DNA of 64,000 nucleotides from contig JAYJMM010000112.1 in assembly GCA_037349105.1 (NCBI GenBank), positions 1,798,001-1,862,000 of the forward strand, read 5' to 3'. The stretch comes from Limnomonas spitsbergensis (lineage: Eukaryota; Chlorophyta; Chlorophyceae; Chlamydomonadales). A program made the position numbers and the translations under genes. How positions within the stretch are numbered: the stretch's first letter is position 1; each line of letters begins with the position of its first letter. Of the stretch, positions 43,352 through 53,403 are shown one piece after another. The notes beneath the pieces are model-generated. The model ran no database searches, was not told the origin of the DNA, and was given only the letters and a program-made list of their open reading frames with translations.

Positions 43352-46300
43352 ATGTTGAGGAGCGCTCAGCCACGATGCCAGCTGTTCCTGGAATGCATTG
43401 CAAGAAACCTGGGAGTATCAGCCTCGCCTTGTGCAGCGCTTACACAGCAAAAGGCTCGTCTGCTCACCACCAGCAGCACCCCCAGCAGCCCCAGCCCTGC
43501 AGCCGCGTCCTCCTTAGATGCGCATGAGGCTGCCAAATTTGCAGCACTCTCAGCCAGCTGGTGGGACCCGTCGGGCCCTTTCGCGCCGCTGCACCGGCTG
43601 AACCCAGCGAGGTGCAAGTTCATCCGAGACGCGGTGTGTTCTGCGCATGGCATTCCCAGGGACACCCCCCAGCCCCTGCTTGGCCTGAAAGCCCTGGATG
43701 TCGGGTGCGGAGGCGGCATCCTCGCGGAGTCGCTAGCTCGCATGGGCGCCCAGGTGCATGCAATCGACGTCACTGAGGAAAATACCAGCGCTGCCCGGCG
43801 GCATGCGGATCTAGATCCGTTGATCCGCAGCCGGATCAGGTGGGAGAGACAGCAGCGCAGCTGGAGGGGTAGACATTGCCACGTGTGTGGACAGCTGGTC
43901 AGAAGGACAGAAGGATGGCTTCGAGTGGCCGGACTTATAATGCCTCCAGGGTTTATGTAAACATTGGGAATGAAACGGCCTTCTGTTCCCTTTGCGCTGG
44001 AGCGCTTGATTTCCCTTCGTCAAGCACATCCATTCCATGAGCACACCAGGACTGCTTAGATTTGCCCCCCTCCCTGCATGCCCTCTCTCCAGGTATGAGT
44101 GTGTCGCAGCAGAGTCGCTGTGTGAGCGGGCCGACAGGTAAGAACGCCGCTGCAAAGAACCTCACGGGCCTCGTGACTTCCAAACAGGAAGGGTGCAATC
44201 TTGTGAAGAGTTTTCTTGTTCTCTTGTCATGGCTTGCTTCCCGGCAAGTCTGGGCTATATCACTGTGTTTAGTACGTACACACAGTGCAATAGTGTGTAA
44301 GTGTACTCATTGTGTACACCTAATAAAGTTACCATACAAGCAGTGTGTCACACACCGTACCGCCGTACCCTTTATGACCCCTGCCCCTGCTTCCGGGCTT
44401 CGCCCAGGTATGACCTCGTGCTGGCGTCTGAGGTGATTGAACACGTCCTTCACCCAGACCAGTTTGTCCAATCCCTCTCCCAGCTGCTGAGAGAAGGCGA
44501 GGGCGGGCAAAGCAGCAGCGGCGATACCACCACCACCACCGAATCTCCAGAGGGGGAGCCAGTGGGTGGAGGAGGAGGAAAGGGCTCAGCCGCCAAGCCC
44601 GGGGTGATGATCCTATCAACCATTAACCGCACCATGGAGTCGTATGCGGTGGCCATTGTCGGAGCAGAGTATGTGACGGGCATGGTTCCGGAGGGCACGC
44701 ACGAGTGGCACCGCTTCATCACACCGCAGGAGATGACCCTCATGGCTGCGCAAGTGAGTCACATGACCCGCCAGGAAATGAGGTCAAGAACGGGTGAATT
44801 TCGTTATAAACCGAACCTCTTTTGACCTGAAATCTGGGACCTGTTTGGCTGTTTCCTATTCCTCTACTAATATTGGGTGTCTTGACCAGAAATCTGGGAC
44901 TGGTTTCCTCTACTGGTATTGGGTGTCTTGACCAGAAATCTGGGACTGGTTTCCCCTCCTGGTATTGGGTGTCTTGACCAGAAATCTGGGACTGGTTTCC
45001 CCTACTGGTATTGGGTGTCTTGACCAGAAATCTGGGACTGGTTTCCCCTACTGGTATTGGGTGTCTTGACCAGAAATCTGGGACTGGTTTCCTCTACTGG
45101 TATTGGGTGTCTTGACCAGAAATCTGGGACTGGTTTCCCCTACTGGTATTGGGTGTCTTGACCAGAAATCTGGGACTGGTTTCCCCTACTGGTATTGGGT
45201 GTCTTGACCAGAAATCTGGGACTGGTTTCCCCTACTGGTATTGGGTGTCTTGACCAGAAATCTGGGACTGGTTTCCTCTACTGGTATTGGGTGTCTTGAT
45301 CAGAAATCTGGGACTGGTTTCCCCTACTGGTATTGGGTGTCTTGACCAGAAATCTGGGACTGGTTTCCCCTACTGGTATTGGGTGTCTTGACCAGAAATC
45401 TGGGACTGGTTTCCCCTACTGGTATTGGGTGTCTTGACCAGAAATCTGGGACTGGTTTCCTCTACTGGTATTGGGTGTCTTGACCAGAAATCTGGGACTG
45501 ATTTCCTCTACTGGTATTGGGTGTCTTGACCAGAAATCTGGGACTGGTTTCCTCTACTGGTATTGGGTGTCTTGACCAGAAATCTGGGACTGGTTTCCTC
45601 TACTGGTATTGGGTGTCTTGACCAGAAATCTGGGACTGGTTTCCTCTACTGGTATTGGGTGTCTTGACCAGAAATCTGGGACTGGTTTCCTCTACTGGTA
45701 TTGGGTGTCTTGACCAGAAATCTGGGACTGGTTTCCCCTACTGGTATTGGGTGTCTTGACCAGAAATCTGGGACTGGTTTCCCCTACTGGTATTGGGTGT
45801 CTTGACCAGAAATCTGGGACTGGTTTCCCCTACTGGTATTGGGTGTCTTGACCAGAAATCTGGGACTGGTTTCCCCTACTGGTATTGGGTGTCTTGACCA
45901 GAAATCTGGGACTGGTTTCCCCTACTGGTATTGGGTGTCTTGACCAGAAATCTGGGACTGGTTTCCCCTACTGGTATTGGGTGTCTTGACCAGAAATCTG
46001 GGACTGGTTTCCCCTCCTGGTATTGGGTGTCTTGACCAGAAATCTGGGACTGGTTTCCCCTACTGGTATTGGGTGTCTTGACCAGAAATCTGGGACTGGT
46101 TTCCTCTACTGGTATTGGGTGTCTTGACCAGAAATCTGGGACTGGTTTCCTCTACTGGTATTGGTTGTCTTGACCAGAAATCTGGGACTGGTTTCCCCTA
46201 CTGGTATTGGGTGTCTTGACCAGAAATCTGGGACTGGTTTCCCCTACTGGTATTGGGTGTCTTGACCAGAAATCTGGGACTGGTTTCCCCTACTGGTATT

Positions 46301-47048
46301 GGGTGTCTTGACCAGAAATCTGGGACTGGTTTCCCCTACTGGTATTGGGTGTCTTGACCAGAAATCTGGGACTGGTTTCCCCTACTGGTATTGGGTGTCT
46401 TGACCAGAAATCTGGGACTGGTTTCCCCTACTGGTATTGGGTGTCTTGACCAGAAATCTGGGACTGGTTTCCCCTACTGGTATTGGGTGTCTTGACCAGA
46501 AATCTGGGACTGGTTTCCCCTACTGGTATTGGGTGTCTTGACCAGAAATCTGGGACTGGTTTCCCCTACTGGTATTGGGTGTCTTGACCAGAAATCTGGG
46601 ACTGGTTTCCCCTACTGGTATTGGGTGTCTTGACCAGAAATCTGGGACTGGTTTCCTATTCCTCTGTGGTATTGGGTGTCTTGACCAGAAATCTGGGACT
46701 GGTTTCCTATTCCTCTGTGGTATTGGGTGTCTTGACCAGAAATCTGGGACTGGTTTCCTATTCCTCTGTGGTATTGGGTGTCTTGAACGTTAATTGCGAC
46801 GCCCAGGCATGGAGCCACCCGGCACCAGTAGCTCATGTCCAATGATTGAGGTACTGCAGTTGATACGCCTAAATGGAGAACACTTCAACCAAACATCTGT
46901 GCCCTCCCCCTCCCCCCCTTTGCATGTGCAGGCTGGCCTGGCGCCTCGAATGATGGCGGGCATTGGACTGTCTTTGGGGGGACTCATGCAGCTGAATGAA
47001 TACACAGGAATCAACTACATTGCCTCATTTGGGAGAGGGATTCCTTGA
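43352..47048 (+). CDS. COQ3: Ubiquinone biosynthesis O-methyltransferase, mitochondrial
   Basis: Exons 43352-43839, 44093-44137, 44408-44753 and 46932-47048 (phases 2, 2, 0; 331 aa). The family transfers methyl groups from S-adenosylmethionine to hydroxyl groups of the ubiquinone ring at two steps, in mitochondria. The N-terminus is Arg/Ser/Ala-rich with few acids, typical of a mitochondrial transit peptide. Family signatures: SWWDPSGPFAPLH (from residue 69), SAM-binding motif I LDVGCGGGILAE (from 115), the acidic end of strand 2 at D139, then YDLVLASEVIEHV, STINRT, GTHEWHRFITP, and the C-terminal LNEYTGINYI. Exon 3 carries a roughly 36-residue Gly/Ser/Thr/Glu-rich insertion between SQLLREG and VMILSTI. 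Intron 3 holds a 2-kb minisatellite. The start at 43352 is the first ATG in frame. Confidence 0.92.
44828..46790. repeat. 46-bp minisatellite, about 42 copies, in COQ3 intron 3
   Basis: Unit contains TTGACCAGAAATCTGGGACT and TGGTATTGGGTGTC with few variants (TCCTCT/TCCCCT). The last three copies are lengthened by TATTCCTCTGTGG. Confidence 0.95.
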
Positions 47049-47390
47049 CCCCCCTGCTTGAATTAAGCAACTGAGTATATGGCTGGTTAGAAAGACGTGT
47101 GCGCTTAAGGATGTGTCTGGAAAGTAGTGGAATGCAGAATGCAGAGGTGGTGCATTGAGGCTTGATGGGGTATGTCATTTGGGAGAGGGATTCCTGAACC
47201 CCCCTGCTTGACTTAAGCAGCTAGTCAATGACATAGCACCTCTGGGCCCTGCTCAAAAATGCGTTAAGCAACTATTGGAAATTGAATGTATGGCTGGCTG
47301 GAAAGACATGCGTGCCTCAGGATGTGTCTGTTAAGTAGTGGGATGTAGAATGCAGAAGTCGTGCATTGAGGTTTGATCAGGTATATCGTT
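47024..47390. repeat. Tandem duplication of COQ3 3' end including stop codon
   Basis: The last codons of COQ3 and about 145 bp of 3' flank (TCATTTGGGAGAGGGATTCC onward, through GTGCATTGAGG) are repeated from 47177 with about 80% identity and a small insertion. In the copy the stop TTGACC has become CTGAACC. Confidence 0.8.
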
Positions 47391-48500
47391 TTGCACCTGG
47401 GCCACATGTGCGTAATCTGTATCCGGCATGGGGCTGAGGCAGGGGCTGGGGATTTAATGGAGTGAAGGGGTTGGGGAAGGGGCAGTAGGGGATTTGGGGA
47501 TGGCAATACCCCTTCCCCCACAGAGGCAGGGGCAGGGTCTGAAAAGAGTTTACCATAGGGGACATGTCTCCAGCCTCCGTTGATACAGGTTGCCTTTCGG
47601 ATGAGGGGACCGACGCTAACTACTCAAGGAAAGTGTGACTGCCGTTTGGGCAAGACTCGCCAGTGAAGGGCCGTGGGTTACAAGTTGCTCAGTGGCTTAA
47701 AGATGCTACCGTTGTTTGCTAGGGTAGCTGCCAAATCAGTAAATGACGTGACACGTCTGGGCCCTGTTTAAATAAAGCTAGGCCACGTCGGCAAACATAG
47801 CTGTCTAATAAGTATGTTTCTTTTAAGACCTTCGAAAATGGCAGCTTGCAGAGAGACATCGATTGGCGTGAGACCTGCCCTCCTCATGACGTGTACGGTT
47901 ATGTGGCTTTCTGTGTTGAATTTTCAAAGTGTCATTACATTCGATGCATGGGACCTATGCCCTGAAACCAGTACAGGCACTGTATACGCTAGGACAACAG
48001 CGGGAAACATTGACCCCTGGGCAAGCAGCCAGCACACAAACACTGACCAGTAGCGTGGGAATGAACCCCGTAGCATGTCTGATCATTCAGCCCATTTAAA
48101 GTGTCATCGTCCCCCAGTATGAAGCACGTCGCTCCTCCTCCAGTGATTGTGCTACAACATCGGAAACGCACTCTTTCCGTTTAAATCGAGAAAACATTGA
48201 GCTCAACTAAGGTAAAATGAGTTTCAGGACCATACGCGATAAATTCCAACATGTTTGTATGTAAAGCAATGCCTACCGTATCCTGTATGAACAATGCACA
48301 CAAATAAGCATACATAACCGGACTACCATACTGTCTGCCTACAGCCAGCAGCCCAAACAGCAGTGTAGCCTGCTGCATCAGGACCAGCCCGCCATAAGCT
48401 GGGGTATTGCTGAAGTGGAGCTGGAGTGGAAATTGGGCATGCCGTCATCACAGAGCATGAGGATGGATTTCAGGTATTCCTGCTTTCACAGCTCAAACAT
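47391..48500. other. Intergenic; no gene recognised
   Basis: Lies between the convergent COQ3 and frameshifted gene. A short word GACACGTCTGGGCCCTG at 47745 has relatives at 47230 (duplicated COQ3 flank) and 61360, so it belongs to a dispersed repeat. Confidence 0.4.
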
Positions 48501-48501
48501 T

Positions 48502-50693
48502 TTAACTCTTCTTGCCAGAGCTCCCCTTCTTCTTCCTTCTGGTGTACGGCTTGTACTGGCTGCGGTCAGGAACCTTCATGAGCTCCCATATTCCACCCTC
48601 CATATCCAACACACGCCCCTTCTTCACTGCCCGAGGACGTCCCGGCCCTCCCAGCAGCAGCTGCGCTTCATACTGCGAGATCATACCATGATCATACCAT
48701 CGTCCAGCAGGACGCTGAGTGCTTGCGGCAGCGTCATTTGCCCCACACGCATACTGATGCCCATCGTAGAAGGGATGAGCTCCTCAAAGAGCTGCCCGTA
48801 GATGTCCGCCGTCCACTGGCCAAGCTCTATGAGCTGGGTGAGCCGGGTGACCCTGTCCCTCCTTTCCTCTTTCATGGCGGAGAGGTGCGATCGGGGAGGA
48901 AGGTGTACGAGACCCTCGCCAGCCGAATCGGGGAACTGAGCCGATATGTCGATTATACTCTCCTGGCCGTCACCATCTGGCAAAATACAGCATCATGATA
49001 AGACAGCAGAGGATTATTTTCAGGATTCTCACCAGAGGGACTGTTTGTGTTCATACAGTACAGAAATTTCAACAAAAAAACTCGTGCGTTCACCTTAACC
49101 CTGGGCAATGTTACAAGGAAAAAGGCTGCCCTAATGCTTCCACACACCCCTCCCCAAGGACAGTGATAGATTCCTAGATTTGCCACAGGGTAATGCGAGA
49201 TAAGGACATGGCGCTCATTCTCACCTTCAAATCCTAGGAGCAAGGGGTGTCCAGATGGGAGGATGATTGCATCGCCAGGGCTGTCCACACGAATGATTGG
49301 CAGGCCGTCACGGGCCACTTTGAGGTACGGCTCCTTGATGGCAAGAAAGGTGCCCACAGGCAGGGCACGAGTGGGGTGTGAACCCTCTGGTGCAAAGCCA
49401 TACAGAGCGAGGCGCTCACTCCAGCCCCTGCCGTCCTGCACCACGGTCTGGATGGCCTTAGTCATGACCGGCTTGAGGACGTTCTGGCACAGTAGCAGCC
49501 TAGGAGAGTGGAAGAGGAGAGACGGCTGGTGAGGCAGGAAACGACAGCCAGTGTTGTTTTTTCCGGCTACCACGGTAGTTTACCTTGAGCCACTGAAGGT
49601 CCCGTTGGGACAAAATCTGGACCAACGAGCAACTGGTGGCCAATGCAGGAGAACAGGTCACATGCTATGGGGCCTCTTAGTTGCCAGAGGCCAAAGTGTA
49701 GCTGACACGTAGCTGAGTAACGGAAAAAAGAAATACTGTTGACAGCCGGGCAGGAAGAGGACGTTCGATCTGTTCTTGCGCAACAGGAGCATGGGAGCTC
49801 GCGATAAGGTGGCTGCCCATCCCAGTGGCTGGCTTGGGGCCGCACAGCTGCTTGCAAAATGATTAAATTATATACCGTAGATTTGATTTGCCTTCTCAGT
49901 CTTAGGTATGAATGAACGAGTTACCGTATTTTAAAGCTCGGGGCAAATTACCAAAACTCTGTCTGCCTGAAAAATGTATTCATGGATCCCTCAACCCCAA
50001 ACAACATTAATTATGACATTTATGAGGGAAGGCAAAGCAAATCTATGGGTTTATGCGCATTGTAAAAAACTCAGCATAGAGTGCTATGGCCAGGGGGGTA
50101 TCACCGGTATAAGTGGCTCCCATCAGCTCAAGGGAGGCATTGTGACAAGTTATAGATGTACCCTGTAGGGGGCTGGGTAATGAGCGAGGGCTGGCAGGTG
50201 ACAAAGCAAAACATGTATCATATATCATGGATCAATAGATGACTGGATTATACAGCAGGAATCGTGGGGTGCCTTTTGCCTTCCCACCTAGTACATACCT
50301 TCCATGGTGAACCTCGTCAAGCTCCATGTCAGCCATGTCGATGGGCCTGAGCCGCTCCAGGTGTTGGGTGGAGCCCCTGATCTTGGCACTGCCCGTGGTG
50401 AACGACACCCAACTTTTCTGAGATCCTTTCATCAATTTCCTAAAGCAGAGACAACTCATCTTCACCATTTAGTTGTTCATATCACAAATTTAGCACTGGA
50501 AATCCAAATCTTGTGAACTTCCGAGGATGGCTACTGGGATGGATATCCCACCTTGTCGACTCGATGCTGTTGGTAATCTCTGCGGCATACCGAGGTGTTC
50601 CTCTCAATGCACTGCCAAATCCCAAGTGGCCAAATCCTGACATCTCCGTCAGGTGAAGCAGAATTTAAAAATGCCTTGGCGAAAAGGTGCGTC
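48502..50693 (-). pseudogene. Gene D: frameshifted gene resembling a segment of TPR/SET-type proteins
   Basis: Minus exons: 50693-50552, 50439-50299, 49499-49225 and 48976-48502. The later junctions agree in phase. The readable protein runs ...ERLRPIDMADMELDEVHHGR, then ALPVGTFLAIKEPYLKVARD and IRVDSPGD, which resembles the region preceding the SET domain in plant TPR/SET proteins as I remember it. The SET domain itself is not seen. It ends in a Lys-rich tail (RRKKKGSSGKKS). Two breaks are visible. A perfect 11-bp tandem duplication (48679-48689 and 48690-48700) throws the last exon out of frame; with one copy the frame would run to the stop at 48502. In exon 50439-50299 the first codons read sensibly in one frame (EIDERISEKLG) and the rest in another, as if one base had been inserted near 50404-50410. 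It may be a pseudogene, a recent allele or an assembly error. Confidence 0.5.
49555..49735 (-). repeat. Dispersed AGCTACA-family repeat, copy 1 (inverted)
   Basis: The reverse complement aligns with copies at 54700 and 56075: it begins with TTTC-CGT-ACTCAGCTAC and TCAGCTACA and ends near GTAGCCGGAAAAAACAACA. It lies in the intron of gene D just upstream of exon 49499-49225. Confidence 0.6.
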
Positions 50694-50817
50694 CTGACAG
50701 CATACAACGGGTACGCCAAGTACAGTAAGCTATGAAAAGGTTGTGTTGAATAGAGATCGCGGATGGAGCGACCGAAACCCTGGGAGCACGTGTCAGTCGT
50801 GCGTCACCAACGCACGG

Positions 50818-50843
50818 CCACCCGTGCAACATTGCACGGGTGG
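50818..50843. repeat. Near-perfect 26-bp palindrome
   Basis: CCACCCGTGCAA and TTGCACGGGTGG separated by two bases. A second short stem (CGTGCG...CGCACG) lies just upstream at about 50798-50816. Possible cruciform, RNA hairpin or regulator site. Confidence 0.7.
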
Positions 50844-50899
50844 TTCACATTTCACAAGGCAACAACGATAACGTGAACGTCGATCAATGGCACCCCGAG

Positions 50900-53400
50900 A
50901 CCAGAGAGGACGGTAATCGACCATGAGACAGAGGACTGAGTCACCCGGGTGGGGCTCAGTTCGACTTTTGTACCTAGGGTCTACCTTGTCTACCACTCTA
51001 CCCGCCGTAGATAGAACTAGAACCTTTCAGCGAAGACCCTTTATTTATCACTTTCTTGCATTCTCCCCCCCCTGAGAATTCTTTACAGCGCTTGATTTGT
51101 CTCTGAATTGAAGGCCTTAAAACGTTGCCAAATATCTGCACCGATATTATTTGTTTACATCACAACAACTTCACTGCACGGTTTGACTCAACAGGGGGCA
51201 ACAGTGGTCTGTAGCGGCGCTTCGGCCCATCAATGCCAAATGACATGTCAAGGGATATGGTTTTAACGCAAGCCATCTTCTGTGATGCAAAAGGCAACGG
51301 TGGGACTCTCATCTCAAACTGTCGCCCGGAAACATGTTTTCCAGGATGGACATGGCATGCGATGGATGAAGAACAACCTACCTAGCCGCGTCCATGTCAA
51401 CCTACCTCGAGTGCATGCATGCCTGATGCATGCCTTCTACCTGTGGTACATGTTGTGCCCAGTTGGGCGCCCACGCGGCCGCGCTTTGAGCGGGCCCATA
51501 GGTGTAACGTTATTGACATGCATGTTGTGCCCCCTTTTCAGCAGGTTCACAGCAAAGCTTGCATATCATCTCAACAGCGGGACATCGTTACCCGCGCAAC
51601 ACATGAATAGAATCACATGAGATACTAGGCACGCACTTAGGAGGCAAGCTTTCATGCATGCATGCAGCATCTGTGAGGCACGGGAGAAAGACAGAGAGAG
51701 GACTCCGAGACCCAGCGTGTCCTGGCATAGGGGGCGGCGGCATCGCCTCTCTGTTCATGACCCGGATCCGCCACTTACTTAGCCGGCATCACCTCCAGCA
51801 TCGACATCTAAGTATCGTCATCGCTCCAGGTCTGACCAGCAGTGATGTCAGGCAGGCATGGTTGGGGAGGTAACAACAAGTCAACAATCATTTGTCGGGG
51901 GTGTCACAGAGTATTGGAATTGTTCATCTGACTGACACATGAGGGCATGCATGAGAGGGGTCAACAAGCCAGGGTGCCAAACAGCAGACCTTCAGGTCCT
52001 CACAAAAACTTCCATGTTAATGACAAGGTGTTACATAGACGCGTCCATGGGAGTGAGCATCTGGCAAGTAGTCCTCTCCGGGGGGGAGTAAGGGATGCCC
52101 CACTCAGCTGAACCGAAATGGCTGCCATTGGGGTCCAGGCCTATGCCGGGGGAGGGGAGGGGTGGACAGGAAGTTGACGATGGAGAGCATGCATGCATGC
52201 ATCATCACCGCATGCTTACTTAGTTACTTCCGCATGGATACATGCCTGTCCATTGAGATGAATAATGCATGCCCATGTTATGGAGTTTTTACTGCAGCAT
52301 TTTCAGAACGAGACTCCACAACATTAAGGTGCATCCATTCAAGCAGTTCAACAAGGCTAGATCCGTAGATGTGCATGACATATCTCTAACATGAGGAGTA
52401 TCGTTAGTTTGCTACCCATGCAGCACACGGAGAGAAGCATGGCAGATATGTACTCTGACAGAGTGACAGCACGCTTTCATGCATACATGCATGCGTTACT
52501 TGTCTGTGAGAGTGGGTAGAGAGAGAACGAAAGAGGAGAGAACAACCACTGTATATAGACGTTTGAGGCATTATCGAAGCCGCTCACCTGTCGCCTGCTC
52601 TGCCGAGACGCCCGATGCCTCGTCAGCAGGCTGTTTCCTTCGAGATGGCATGCACTCCCTCCGCCATAGAAAAAGCGACATGCACCAGCTGCAGCGACAT
52701 GATAGAACGGAGCACACATACCCGTTGTTCGAAGCCTGTCGCAGCTGCTGGTCCTTGTCGCTTCTACTTAGGGCGGAGGGGGTGCATGTCATCTCGAAAA
52801 AACAGCCTGCTGATGAGGCATCGGGCGTCTCGGCGGAGCAGGCGCGGGCGATGCCGTGATCCATGGGATTGAAATACATCGTGGACATGGTAAGCATTAT
52901 AGAACACAGGAAGCTTGCCTCTTGTGCCAGAACGGCATCGGGTGTAAAACAAGTAGGGCCTCTGGCACGACGAGGGCCTGCCCCCCTAGCCTGCCCATTG
53001 CAATGGCCATTGGTGAGGATGAGGTGGGTGATAATCGTGAAATAGATACGACGTGGGTATGATTCCTGAAATGCTTACGGCGTGGGTAACCATAGGTGAG
53101 AAGCACGAAATGTATTCGCCGTATTCCCGAAGGCAGGCTCCTGCACAAAGAGCTATGTTCCTGCAATTTCGACTAAGTCCCCTCCCCCCGGGCGGCCGAT
53201 GGTCGCTGGGGGATAAGTCCCCAGAGTCACCCCCAGCGCCGCAGCACCTCTGATTACTTGTCTCTCTCTGTTGTAAGAAAGAAAGAAAACCGCCTTAAAG
53301 CGTAACTTTGAGCTGTCTAACCACTTGACCTTGGTCTCGGAGCAGGGGTTCCGTCATACGTCGCGTCACGTCCAGGGGCGGGGTTCGGCAGGAGGCACAT
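50900..53400. other. Intergenic between gene D and the SpoVS-like gene
   Basis: Apart from the hairpin at 52593-52843, it holds several GCATGCATGCAT tracts (51650, 52180, 52480) and no coding signal that I trust. Confidence 0.4.
52593..52843. repeat. Long hairpin-forming inverted repeat
   Basis: Arms of about 107-110 bp (52593-52702 and 52737-52843) are close reverse complements (shared GCCGAGACGCCCGATGCCTC and AGCAGGCTGTTT) around a loop of about 34 bp. No transposase. It could be a foldback element or a hairpin RNA precursor of small RNAs. Confidence 0.8.
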
Positions 53401-53403
53401 TTT

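Noticed and set aside
36640..46790. Regular direct repeats as a possible CRISPR array
   Set aside because: Units are contiguous with no unique spacers, no cas genes, and the genome is eukaryotic with introns.
48723..48998. Plus-strand frame (RRRDELLKELPVDVRRPLAK) opposite gene D last exon
   Set aside because: The minus strand gives phase agreement with the upstream exons and a natural C-terminus; the plus frame has no partner exon.
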